A stretch of 51,686 nucleotides of DNA. It comes from a virus. The stretch spans positions 1 through 51,686 of the IMG/VR virus record IMGVR_UViG_3300025108_000075; one strand, written 5' to 3'. Numbering within the stretch: position 1 is the first letter of the stretch; each line of letters opens with the position of its first letter. The position numbers and the translations under genes are program-made. The notes under the pieces were generated by a model that saw only the letters and a list, made by a program, of their open reading frames with translations, made no database searches and was not told the origin of the DNA. Below, one piece after another: positions 28,101 to 38,200 of this stretch.

Positions 28101-30281
28101 TTCTTCACTAGTGATTGTCTCACCAGGCAGGAAGGTTCCGTAGAGCGTCTTAACGTATAGACTCTTACCAAGAGATAAGAATCCATTTGTATTGCCTTCT
28201 ACGACCCCGTAGGCACCACTGGTAGAACCTGTGATGTATTTACCAGGTGCAAATCCATTGCCAATAGTAGAATCTACAAGCAAACGAGTAAAGAATACTG
28301 GATTGAAATAGGATAGATTAAATTTACCATTGTAAATTGCTGATCCATCAGCAAGTTTACCGCGAGAAATAACAATATCGGTGTCTGCGTTAAATCCATC
28401 AGGTCTACCAACCAAGCTGACATCTTTTGGTTTTGCTACACCAATCAAAGGTACAATAGTATTGCTATAGTCAACAATGTAACCTACATCATTGATCTCT
28501 TGCTGAACTTCTGCCAAAGACTTGTAAAGAAATCTTCTTCTAGTTGACACGTTGTCATCGTACTCAAGGAAGAGATTATCTAGAAAATCTTTTCTGCCGA
28601 GAACAGTTAATTGCAAATACTGTGCGTTAACATCCCCAACTTCTGGTCTGGTTACTTTTGCAAAAGAAAGAACTTTTACAGATTCTGTAGATGCTACACC
28701 ATTACTAGAAGTTCTGGAAGAAACAAAGTAGAGAGTTTTGATATCTGCCTTATTAGAAGGAGTATTTGGTTCAATACTTGTCTCATCAATAAGACCTAGA
28801 TCAATTGCTGCTTGTAGGTAGATAGTCTTGATAGCATCATCTTTTCCATATCCAAGACCTCTTCTTTCGATGGTTTGGATGTAGTTAGTGGAAGACTCTA
28901 AATCATTAGTACCATTGACTCCATCATTATATGTGGAGTTTAAGAAGATAGTTGGATATGCAGTTAGATCAGCACCCTCGGCATTAAGAGGAAGAGTGTT
29001 GAATACATTGGTGATGGTGAATGATGCAAGACCATTAGATTTGATCGTTACATTGTCTCTGGAAAGTGTGTCTCTAGCTTTGTCAACGTCAATATACTTG
29101 GTTTCTTTATTGATAATTTCAAAACCACGAACATATGCTTTGCCAGGTCCAATGGTAGCAACCATCTTGTCTGCTGCTTCGGTTGCAGTCAGTCCATTAG
29201 GACCGATAAGTCCGTTGACACCTGGTGCATATACACCACGATTACCTTCTCTTTGATAAAACTCTCTGATATCAAAGTCAAAAGAATCTACAACATAGTC
29301 ACCAGACTCATCGTAAGTTCTCCTAGCAAGAGTATTCTCAAGTGTATTATATGCAGCTTGTCTTACCTGCTTTTGAATAACTCCATTCTTAATAGAAAGA
29401 AGTTGAATAAAATTCTTGTCTGTAGTTTCTTCAAAAGAATAACGTACTAGACTTAAACTAATTTTTAGACGATGTGCTCCAGGAGCAGCATAGTTGGAAG
29501 ATCCAAATGCATTATCATATAGTGTGGGATCTTCTTCTGGAGTTACTAGAGTTTCAGTAACCTTAAAACCAACTTTTACAGAAGGATTGTCACTATAACC
29601 ATCAACAACAACTAAATCGGAAGAATTTCTTACAAAATATCCATTAACAAAATATACACCTTCTTCTACTTGCACAGCAGAAGCAAATCCCATGGCACCA
29701 CTTTCTACAAATGTGGTAACTTGTGTGTCTGGGTCAGTTACTGCAACGCTAGTAGGTAGAACAGACCCGTCAGTACCAACAACAAGAAGAGGGCTGTTAA
29801 CGCCATCGACAACTTCGAGTGTTTCTCCTTGACGGAACCTTTCTTCGTTTCCTCCATCACCAGCATTTAAATATTTTACGTAAAGAGTATCAGCGTTATT
29901 GTCAGATGCTTGTACGATTGCTTGTACAAGTGCAATAACACCAGAGGATAATCCATTGATCTTTTGACCAACGAGATTATTAATATCATATTTTTGGTAA
30001 ATGATCTCATCATTTACACTTACAGCGACTTCAGAAACAGACGATAGTTTTACAAAGTCAAGTTTTTTATTTAGACCAACCTCACCAGGGACAACTAGAT
30101 CGCCCTGTTTAAAAGAGTATTTACCATAACTTTCAATCTGATTCTGTAGGATCGACTGGGTAGTATTCAGCTCCCTCCCTTGAACAGGATAGGAAGGTCT
30201 GAATAATACCTTATAGAAGTCGTTCCCAGAATCGTAGTCGTCAAAATATGGTGCGGCTTTAAGATTAGTCTTCTGTGGCAT
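22170..30281 (-). CDS. Giant virion structural protein, DUF4815-like (2703 residues)
   Basis: The N-terminus (FDDYDSGNDFYKVLFRPSYP, VQGRELNTTQSILQNQI) matches what I recall of the DUF4815-type start of giant cyanophage tail proteins. Residues 1-~650 look like that domain, with RPSYPVQGREL at its core. The middle is beta-rich; near residues 1950 and 1990 are GSGYENATITIES and GRGYTEAPSIVIRG, modules of a type shared with the gp7-position and gp8 proteins here. The C-terminus ends in KFSKEDLPDFSSFAIKIVMK. No catalytic motif is seen. Lying directly after gp8, it could occupy the gp10 position of the T4 baseplate-fibre junction, but it is more than four times longer than T4 gp10 (602 residues), so that equivalence is only positional. 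Confidence 0.85.
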   Translation of the reverse strand: MPQKTNLKAAPYFDDYDSGNDFYKVLFRPSYPVQGRELNTTQSILQNQIESYGKYSFKQGDLVVPGEVGLNKKLDFVKLSSVSEVAVSVNDEIIYQKYDINNLVGQKINGLSSGVIALVQAIVQASDNNADTLYVKYLNAGDGGNEERFRQGETLEVVDGVNSPLLVVGTDGSVLPTSVAVTDPDTQVTTFVESGAMGFASAVQVEEGVYFVNGYFVRNSSDLVVVDGYSDNPSVKVGFKVTETLVTPEEDPTLYDNAFGSSNYAAPGAHRLKISLSLVRYSFEETTDKNFIQLLSIKNGVIQKQVRQAAYNTLENTLARRTYDESGDYVVDSFDFDIREFYQREGNRGVYAPGVNGLIGPNGLTATEAADKMVATIGPGKAYVRGFEIINKETKYIDVDKARDTLSRDNVTIKSNGLASFTITNVFNTLPLNAEGADLTAYPTIFLNSTYNDGVNGTNDLESSTNYIQTIERRGLGYGKDDAIKTIYLQAAIDLGLIDETSIEPNTPSNKADIKTLYFVSSRTSSNGVASTESVKVLSFAKVTRPEVGDVNAQYLQLTVLGRKDFLDNLFLEYDDNVSTRRRFLYKSLAEVQQEINDVGYIVDYSNTIVPLIGVAKPKDVSLVGRPDGFNADTDIVISRGKLADGSAIYNGKFNLSYFNPVFFTRLLVDSTIGNGFAPGKYITGSTSGAYGVVEGNTNGFLSLGKSLYVKTLYGTFLPGETITSEEGDLLRIGQENTISHFVVSKQGTGYTAGSRISINGTRFELKDINVGINGGTLYKVEILNRDVTQTEYSAPPTIDIEGTSTIVTNIIPVLFKNTVLTYTAQNVKSLYSEFGSSSKFSADIETQDTQFSETKSVTQYTFSGTKGYKYIECNGFGADASLMLVQGDVIQFNDDTGRLNKFIVDLVTIPKGTDKSRIYFNSALPDTVTSVAVIRLRPIITNGTTSTLLFPTGSKEVGSLVKSTEDTKINYYIRRDFVTTGSDNGGNITFAAQLDFGTQRFVPFTEKDFLITVLDKGGSDLVETGDVIYVSDDFVSILNTTDATSGLSSGSITLTFPGNYFGNNVTNFPKLKLTATIEVSKGRPKLKTAIKNKRVVITSAGDQVLPIRGLDYDSDSSEVLSYSDVFKVRYIYEGSTSAPPTVDVNGNLVVGTDLTDRFTFDDGQRDTFYDVSRIVLKPGFTPPVGQVVVAFDYFEHSQGDFYTVDSYIHEAGVVADEIPDFNSVVHGNLSLKNVIDFRPKVDSTAIITGFQDTSLLSQTEYINFIGAGGSVSSTPSSARSLPYTISFTESQYLDRIDGVFLNKKGEFIIKQGNSSLNPSKPEIIEDGIPLYYIFIPAFTKSSKDVRITPVDNRRFTMRDIGKLEKRIERLEYYTTLSILEQQALNMQVKDTLGIDKTKSGFLVDNYETHAVGNVKSIDYLCSIDAQQSVLRPQSKEDSFALKEVNTRSDQRRIAGYSNSNGVVTLPFSDVSYANNNFATKTVNPNPFVVLQYVGDAAVHPNIDQWYNDTVAPLVTDNNTNLFSVFLGKQDVRVAFSSIYNSFIINWVGVDKSFYNLKSFAENNTRTAEATVQSATTSTSSNISPQNNEIAKGVGYKTINGTNVANALKFFARTIPIKFIVRRMKPKTQLSVFMEKRDIGRWVNPDSRFTGIAGNSPTVFSGNITTDEYGNASGIILVPSGYAPRENTSWTGDVNTVTMDDTSEELYFSTGAKTIRFTSSSTDSDITTVDSFAEVKFYATGLLPEAPVSIISTAPAIFKANEGVQTIDSNTENSARPNPMAQTFSVENFEGGMFTTGVDLFFNKKSSTIPLRVYLTNVESNKPGKYILPGTQITLYPDTFIKVYSSGNITIKKDEAITGRQSLASGPIAKILDRNNFEVVPSSNGDIFLTNEQVYTFVLSNHNGKSFIPNEDVTLNSVTTFNNANNATVGLKIAKDSGRVSKLNITNLGSGYENATITIESPQLPGGSNATGSVKVSGGQIFFSEVALAGRGYTEAPSIVIRGTGAGNNGAVIESEIEIDEPAVRMGIAIDEAGSIQSTTPTRFNFEYPVYLQNNSEYALNIECDSIEYELWASRLGDTDISSGIVVNAQPLLGSVFKSQNVDNWTEDLFEDIKFTLYRAEFDNSRSGEILIKNEDPGYTKLQNNPMETYALANSTATSSLFKNNSSVVKVYHRDHGFETGGDSKVFFRGLEDFAGYDSNTVESSLFQVYNVGIDSYNIYGPTRASDTGFFGGSTVLASYNRKYEKLYAQIPYLQVSGTKIDSMVRTTNIVPVDSNTTNFTSYSISDFETTFLNEEQYFLNQKVVASTINESLNNLDTSLAYKLKLSSEQSYLSPVIDLRSASVKTITNRIENAVGSEDRYGKRYQQIQLFPVYKFTVSGNEDNGTEVPIVINQNVTGVTSGAQSEVLRVIGSDVYVKIKNSVNFDIGEQLFFSTQSAAGGDLQGITVTISNDGIFDQNPNFVTGTTVTAFNPAQRVDKYDNKISGKVIVWDSKTKTLTLENDKNPINNNYTSEITLGSDYARDSTTSEQIADVFRVGDLIDFDGASFETSKYAEIKSMTYTVGVDYVNESGSVNTSGVAKYVTREIVLNAPASGINVNLTVNVSDVNNLQVLYKVKPEASQQKFDDLNWEYFNNNGASDDDVIATAENSISGQFESQSAYQELKFSKEDLPDFSSFAIKIVMKSDNPAYVPKIQDMRAVASF

Positions 30282-30314
30282 TGTATTAAACTACCGTCTT
30301 GTTTTCGTTTATAA

Positions 30315-32180
30315 TCAGAATTCGATGACTAACTTGATGTCCTCAATTTGGTCAGCTGCTCTAGTGATTAGTCTTCTGTTCTCTATGTATATGAGGTCTC
30401 CCGAGTTATTTTCAATCTCTGGAGATGCAAGACCATCAGTAAAGATAGCACCCACCAATTGAGTTCCATCTGCCAAGGCAACTTCAACTGTTCCTTGTGA
30501 AGCAGAAGAAGCACCAGTGATTGCATTTGCAGCATCAGATGCAAAGTCTCTCACAATTTCATTACCATCTTTGTGGTACTCTGGACTCTGAATGTACTTC
30601 AGAACACCGCTACCAGGTGTTCCAGGCGTGGGAGTAGGAGAACCAGCATCTAGGGTCCAAGAGACTACAGTGCCCTTTGCAGTGCCTCCAGCAACAGTCT
30701 GTGAGATCATCTCATCAGGAGTGAAGTTTCCAGTTGCTCCAGTCAATTTAACTGACTTTAGACCAGAAAGAGTATCTGCTGTAGCGAAGGTAGTTGTACC
30801 GTACTCAAGAGGGTCCTTGATAATACCGATACGACGGAAGTCGTTATCTACAGGGAAGTCACCAGCATTCTCAACAAAGGTGAGACGAATGTTCGTCATA
30901 ACACGCTTTGTGTTAAGTTCAGTTTCAAAGTCAGATCCGTGACCACCTTGAGGAGGAAGAATAACTTCTAGTGCTGGAGCCGAAGTTGCTGCTACTGCTT
31001 GTGATACAGTAAGTGCTGCATCCGTAAACAAACCAATTGCTTCAGTGCTACCAGCGACTCCAGAAGGAACACCAGTTACAACTGGAACAGATGCATAAGT
31101 GTAACCAGAACCTGGTACTTCGAGTTCTGCAGCAGAAATAGCACCACCAGTAACTGTTAGTTTGACAACACCACCAGCACCGTCTCCCATGATAGGAGCA
31201 TAGAAAGTGCCGTTGGTAAGACCTGTACCAGCATCTTTGATAAGGGCGACATTAATAGAACCAGCAACAGCAGCTGTTTCAGTTGCAACTCTAGTTGCTT
31301 CTCCTGCTGCCGAGATAGGCATGAAGTCAGAAGAAAGGAATGCTAGTACATCATCGGTAGGCATGGTATACATGTACTTCCAGATGTAAGAAGCATCAGG
31401 AGCAGTGAAGATTCCAGCAGCATATGTACCTAGACCTGCCGAAGGGTTAGTCTTTGGTTCGTGAACTACGTTAACACCAGATGGATTAGCGATACTTTCG
31501 CCATTATAAAGACACTTGAATACTTCATAGTTCTGGTTCATTACATAGAACTTTGCAGAACCAATACCAGTTGCACCCGTAGCAGTAGAAACACCAATTT
31601 GTCCACCACCAGCTGGGGTAGCAAAATAGTTTGGTTTCCACATATCAAACTTGGGATTGTTTGCTGTGTCCCAGTTGTATCTTCTTACAACAGATCTTGC
31701 ATAAGAAGAAGTAATTCTTTTTGCTGCAATAATGTCGTCATAAACGCTGAATTTCTCGGTCTGATTGTCAAGGGGTACAGGGGGAACATTCTCTGTAGAA
31801 TATCTGTAGACACCTGACGTTGCGGTAACACCCGTATCTGCCGAACCATCAGACTCTTTTAGTGCTGATCCCAAAACAGGAGCAGCAGTTGGAAGAGGAC
31901 CAACCGATTGAATAAGAAGACTATTAGGACAAACCTTTGCGATAGTGCCCTTGAATGTAGCACTGCCCAAAGCAGCACCAACATATACTTGATTGCCAGC
32001 GGTAAAAGTCCCGCCATCTGTAGCATAAACTTCTAGATACGAGTCCCATGCTTGGGGTCTGCCGACAAAGAAGTACATTCGACTTCGGTCGGCACCAGTA
32101 TCACTAGCGCCTTCGGTTAAAGACTCTAGGAACTGCTTCGCATTAAAAATTCTGAACTTTTCCGAGATAATAGCAGCCAT
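30315..32180 (-). CDS. 8: Baseplate wedge protein gp8
   Basis: 621 residues, against 334 for T4 gp8. The start (SEKFRIFNAKQFLESL, SRMYFFVGRPQAWDS) corresponds to the T4 gp8 opening in which a short helix precedes the FI.fGR..PW strand. The end (SGDLIYIENRRLITRAADQIEDI) closely matches the T4 gp8 end, SGEMIYMENRPPI..A.DQTEEI. A YIWKYMYTMPTDD segment (about 274-286) matches the T4 Y.WEYLFEIP motif. An extra beta-rich region in the middle (PGSGYTYASVPVV, about 355) explains the added length. gp8 dimers form part of each baseplate wedge with gp6, gp7 and gp10 or equivalents. Strong overlapping late promoters precede it (32214-32227). Confidence 0.9.
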   Translation of the reverse strand: MAAIISEKFRIFNAKQFLESLTEGASDTGADRSRMYFFVGRPQAWDSYLEVYATDGGTFTAGNQVYVGAALGSATFKGTIAKVCPNSLLIQSVGPLPTAAPVLGSALKESDGSADTGVTATSGVYRYSTENVPPVPLDNQTEKFSVYDDIIAAKRITSSYARSVVRRYNWDTANNPKFDMWKPNYFATPAGGGQIGVSTATGATGIGSAKFYVMNQNYEVFKCLYNGESIANPSGVNVVHEPKTNPSAGLGTYAAGIFTAPDASYIWKYMYTMPTDDVLAFLSSDFMPISAAGEATRVATETAAVAGSINVALIKDAGTGLTNGTFYAPIMGDGAGGVVKLTVTGGAISAAELEVPGSGYTYASVPVVTGVPSGVAGSTEAIGLFTDAALTVSQAVAATSAPALEVILPPQGGHGSDFETELNTKRVMTNIRLTFVENAGDFPVDNDFRRIGIIKDPLEYGTTTFATADTLSGLKSVKLTGATGNFTPDEMISQTVAGGTAKGTVVSWTLDAGSPTPTPGTPGSGVLKYIQSPEYHKDGNEIVRDFASDAANAITGASSASQGTVEVALADGTQLVGAIFTDGLASPEIENNSGDLIYIENRRLITRAADQIEDIKLVIEF

Positions 32181-32213
32181 TGAAAATAAGAGATACGGGT
32201 TGGATTTCTGTGT

Positions 32214-32227
32214 TATTTATATTTATA
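32214..32227 (-). promoter_or_regulatory. Overlapping T4-type late promoters before gp8
   Basis: The minus strand reads TATAAATATAAATA: two exact TATAAATA boxes offset by six bases, 35-47 bases ahead of the gp8 ATG. Confidence 0.75.
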
Positions 32228-32235
32228 CGGTGTTT

Positions 32236-35200
32236 CTAGAGAGTTGTCCCTAGACCGATAGTCCTGATGAACTGACCAGCAGTATGTGCTTCTGCTGTTG
32301 TGTTGTCAACACCTCTTGTAACACCAATAAGACGATCAGATAATTTAGATGTGTAGGTTACAAGCTCTTTACCGACAAGTAGTTTACCACTGTCAGGGAA
32401 ATTAGTGGTATCTGGAATGTAGATGACAATTGAATTTGCTAGCAGTGGTGCATCTAGATAAGACATCAACTCTTGAATAGATGGAATTCCAGGATTAAAT
32501 AGAGTTCCATTAGTTGTCAAGGAGGTATTATTTAATGTCATATTTTCCATCCATGTATCAACACCTTCGCTGATACCATTGAATTGTGTGTATGTCAATT
32601 CAAGTTGCTCTAGAGTAATTCCAGATACATTTGCATAACCAACATCTAGATACAAGTAATCAATAAATGAAGCTACAGTACCTCCCAATTTACCTTGTGT
32701 GTAGAATTGTGGATAAGTAACTGGATTTTCATCCAAAGCAATAACACCAGAATTGAAATATCTGGTCTTATCCACTCGGAATGATTCAAATCCAATATCC
32801 TCTGCTTCAAGGAACACTCTGACGAAAGTTGGTTGCTCAATAGCAGCTGGTGATTGTGTTGCTACAACATATTGAATATGTGTAATGATATCTTGCTCGA
32901 ATGGGAATCCCATTCCAATTTCAGGAGTAACTAAATCCATTCTCCTGCCAATCAATCTCGCAGATCCAAGAGGATTAGGAGATTGTATAACAGCAACATG
33001 CTCAACCAAGTTACGTCGATATAGATCAATAACAGAGGATGTAGTTTGAATCGTTGCATTCAACCCTTCACCTTGACCACCAAAAATAGTTCTAACTAAA
33101 GAAAACTCTGGATGATTATTTTCACGAAGAATATCATATCCTCTAGAAATAACAACTCTTGGAGGAGCAGTATATCCAGAACCACCATCTACTAAAATGA
33201 TGTCAATGATTTGACCACCATATACTATAACTTGTGCTTTAGCACCGCCACCCTCACCATTCGTAGGAATGAAGTTCAATACTGGTGGGCTATTATAGTT
33301 ATAGGCAGTAGGATTGATAAGAATACTATTTTGGAAGAAATACGTTAGTTCCCTTCTATTCCAATTCAAAGAGGTTACCTTACCAGTATCAATGGTTGTT
33401 GTAACTGACAGACCTTCACCTAATACATCTCCGTTATAATCAGAAGCAGCAACTTTAGCAAAGAAGTTAGCAGAAGCATTACCACCTGGACGATAATCAG
33501 TTGTTTTAGCAAAAAGTGGAGAACTAATAATATTACGATATTCACTTTCACCATCAATCATGATCTTATCTCCTCTACGGAGAGTTGGATGCTCTTTTAG
33601 AATCTCGCCACGGTAGTCGTAACTATCAAAAGAATCATTAGTAGGCAAGAAAGGAATATAGTTTGCTTCCACACGATTAAGAATACGTTCTCCAGCAACA
33701 TTTGTTGTATATGCAATAGAGAAGTCTGTGAAACTAATTGTCAAAGGATCTCCATCAAATCTATCAAAAGTGACATCAGAGCCAGCAACAAAATCAATAT
33801 TTTGTGATTTCAATATAGCAATCCATTGATCTCCAGTTCCCTTTTGGATACTCATAAGTTCACCCCAAACCCTACCTCCTTGTACAACACTAGTTTTATC
33901 ACTAGTGTTTAAGACATACCAAGAAGAGATGGTATCGTATGTACCTGCACCATCAAAAGTTACAGTTGCTCTGTTATAGAAAGCATCTTGTTCATAATTA
34001 AAGATATTGAGAGTAGATTGATAGTTCTTACCATACAAACGAATAATATCTACTCTTGCACAAGTATAAGATCCATCTGCCTGTTCTGAATACTCCAATG
34101 GTTCCATAAAAGTAATTGAAGCTCCATTGATCTTGTATGACAGATCTTGTTGTTGGAGAACACCATCTACATAAACATATGCATATAATGTACTATCAAT
34201 AGTTCTTACATTATTATTTGAGTCATAGATTAGGTATTGATTATTTTGATTATAAGGAACTATTCTCTTGTCGATACCAAGTCTTTCGTATAGACCTACG
34301 CCAAATCCATAAAAATATGTTTCATTCTGCAGTTCTTGTGGAAAAGCATCTGAATCATAAAGATCCTTGTAGTTTTTAGGTGCTTTGACAAAAGCGATAC
34401 GATCTGTTTTGTTTGGACTCGAAAATCTTCTGATCTCATAAGAACCTTGCTGTAATACTCCATCGAGATACACAAACAAGTCTTCATTGACCTGTGTCTT
34501 CACGACACTACCATCGTCCCAATTCAAATCAAAGATTCTAGTTCTACCGTCGAACGAATCTGCAATATTTTTTAAATTTTTCAGATAACGTGCATTATCC
34601 GTATCTTCTCTAAACTTGAATGCTCTAATATATGCACTCTGTGGGGGAACAAGCTGATCTTCAGTAACTCTTGGACCAAGTGGCGGTTCAAAGAAGAAAA
34701 GTTGGTTACCTACAACTTTAAAAGAATATCCTGGTCTTTGTGCAATACCATCAATGGTCATTAAAATTTCTTGATCATTGTATGGTGTGTATGCAGTACC
34801 AGTTGCAGCATCAGTAATAGTAAACTGTTTGTTACCAATTTTCAAACCAGTCTGTGGATCATATCTACCGTCAAAAGCAGGAGACAACTTAAGTTCTCTT
34901 ACTCTGGTAAGAGTTTCGTCAAAATCGGATACAGAAACTGATCCTTCACCTCTAATAACTCTAGAGTCTTTTACTTTAATTACCTGTTGCTGAATAGTTC
35001 TCTTTGTAGATAGAGAGGATACTGCAAGTGGAGGACCAACCAAATACATGGTGGACTTAAATGCCTTCTGATCAGATGGCATATCAGATACACCTTCAGA
35101 TTCCACGTAGACTTCACCAAACATCTTGAATCCAGCTGGATGTGTGGTATCTTTAATTACATCACGCCACTGGTTGATTGGTGTTCTAGATCTAACAACA

Positions 35201-38200
35201 TAAGAATAATCTTGATAGAAATTAGAATCGTGAATTCTTTGATTGCTAGAACTTACCTTTCCTCTGTCGGAAGTAAATCTACCAATTGTCTTTTCTCTAG
35301 TAACAATGTTAGGGATAAACGAAGATCTACTAATTGTCTTGATACGAGCAGTTTTCTTCCTACTCTTTCCAATGATAGTCTGTCCTTCTTTGAAAACACC
35401 GACAACATCTTCCAAACGTAGAATATTAGATCCTACTCTCCATCCATTTGGAGCAACTATGCCTTGAGCAACAATAATACCATTTACTTTCTGTTCAATA
35501 GTTTCACCAGGTCTAAATGCGTCTAACTCAAAGGTATCGAGAATAAAAACATCAGGTGAATAGTAATTTGATCTAATCGTACTATCGCTATGGAATCCCG
35601 ATCCATTTCTTACAAAATTAACGTTTTGTGGACGACCAATATTATCAGACACAAAGAACAACTTATTGTCTGTTTCAATAATTTCCAGTTTTGGTGTGGT
35701 GGTATAATTACCAGGATCGGTAATTCTGACTTGAGTGATGATACCATCCTTTACATCAGCAATTGCTTTGAGACCACTTCCCAGACCAGAAGCAACAACA
35801 ACTTCTGGTTTAGAATATCCTTGACCTGGAGTGACAATATCAATTGAAATAATTTTATTAGTAGATATACTCCTGACAGCATTAACGACTGCTTTGTATC
35901 CATCTGCAGGGACTACACCTTTAATAATTGGCAACTTATCATATTCAGATCCAAGATTGTCTAGCTTGATAGAATGAATCTTACCAACTGACTTACCTGT
36001 ATATCTAATATCTCCAGTTCCATCGTATTGGGGAACATCGGAAAGTTTGTAGACAACTTTTTTGTCTGTAGTGTACGCAACTTCTTTTCTACCTGACAAA
36101 GGGTCATCAACAATACGAAGATAAGATCCTTCAGTATCAGTTGTAGAAGAAGTCAAGAAATAGTAGTAACTTGTGAAGTTAACATCTTTTCTTGTTTGTT
36201 CTCCAATGTTTGCACCATATCCAAGTCTAATTCTCACAAATGCACCAGCATTACCAGGTTCAGTCAAACCAACTTCTTTTTCTTCGGTAAAGACATTAAA
36301 GTTTGGACTAGTTGAGATATCAAGGTAAGAGTTCAACATCGAAGGATGACTTACATCAAACTTGTAGAAATAATACTTCTGAATATCTACAATAGGATTA
36401 GTGAGGAAATTTGTATTATCTGTAGAGAATAGTAGTTTATCACGAATATCATTTACAGAACCGACAGTAACAATTTTTTGTGGATTACTGGTATCAACAA
36501 TTGATGATACTGTGGTCAAAGCAACAGGGCTAGTTGCATTGTAATCCCAGTTGACAATTAGTTTTTTAGTTTCATTGTCATAAGAAACAACTACTGGTGC
36601 ATTAACACCAGTTCCAATTCTTGTACCAGCTGCAAATCTGTAATTCGGCAAATAAGATACTAAATCTTTATTATTAGAATGATTAACTTTGATAGTTCCT
36701 TCTTGAGCTCTTGCTACTGAAATATTTTTATTATCTGTATCTACAGCAGTAATTTTAACGATCTCGTTACCAATAGATACAAGATCATCAACTGATGCTG
36801 CAAAAGTATTAGTAACGTTTACATCTGTTCTATCAACACCAAAACCAACAAAATCAACGTTAATTAGTGGACCAGCAGCACTTGGTGCAGGATACACTGT
36901 GATAGTTCCACGAGCTTCTGGATGAGTTACACAGACATATTGATATACACCAGGAACTGTAGGTACAAAGACAATAGGATCTGTAACAGATCCACTGTTA
37001 GTAACACCACCAGCAACTGTATAATCGATAGTAAATTGAGCACGACCATCATCTTTGAGTCCCAACTCTATGTCAGATACAACATGCACTGAATGACCAG
37101 GCATTGGTTGTAAAGTAAGAGTAGATCCTACACGTATTTCATAATTTGGGTTTCGCTCTCCTTGATCATCTTCAAATCTGTATTGAGGTTTGAGACTACC
37201 TGGAGGGCTGTATACATCAACACTGGTAATTGCAACACCACTGATAGTATCATCAGTAGTTAAGTCTTCACCTTCAGTATCGGCAACAAAGTAAGTGAAA
37301 GCAAAATTGTCATCATCTTTAGAAATATAGATGAGATTAGTACCACCAGCATCATTCTGGAAGAATCCTCCGACATCGCCCAGTGCTGTTACTACAGTTG
37401 GATAATCTGCTTCAGCAACGAAAAATCTTTTTTGTGCATAAGACTCAACTTCTGTTTGATTCAAATACACCATCGATAGAATCGGGGAGATGTCTGAATC
37501 AGCTGCATCTACTTTAGCAATAGCAGATGGATCAATTGTTAGGATATCGTCTGCTTTATAATTTGCACCAGCACTAGTAATAGTAATATTACCAATATTA
37601 CCACTGTTATCAAAATTAGCAGTGTCTACACTTACAGATGCCTTTGCTGCTACTACATCAGATCTCGACAAAGCAGAATTAGCAAATACAAGAGGGACAT
37701 CAGTATACTCTCCAGAAATGTAGTCTTTACCTAAACCAAGTACAGTAGATTCGCCAACGCCAGTATCATCAACCTTTGCACGATATTCATTTGGAAGTAA
37801 AGTGATCTCTTGAAACTTTTTCTTCGTCACATAGTAAGTTGTCTCTGTAGTGGCAGGATCTGGATCTACTGTGATATTAATAATATCTCCAGTGCCAAAG
37901 TCATGATTTTCAGTTGTTTCTAGAATAGCAATAGAATCATCAACATCAGTAATATTAATATTTCTACTCAACTGATTAATAATTACAATCTCTGTTCCTG
38001 CAGTATTACCTAGGTCAGAACTTTTAAGAATTACTTCACCTTCATTATAATCGAGGTAATCGGCAAAATCACCACTTGTAACCTTTAGTCGAACTGAATT
38101 TTGGTCAACAGTTTGATTTAGGATTTCTCCAGTGGCAATCTCTGTTGTTGGATCCTCAAATAGAACTAAAGCAAGAGTTGCTCCTAAAGTGTAAGAACTG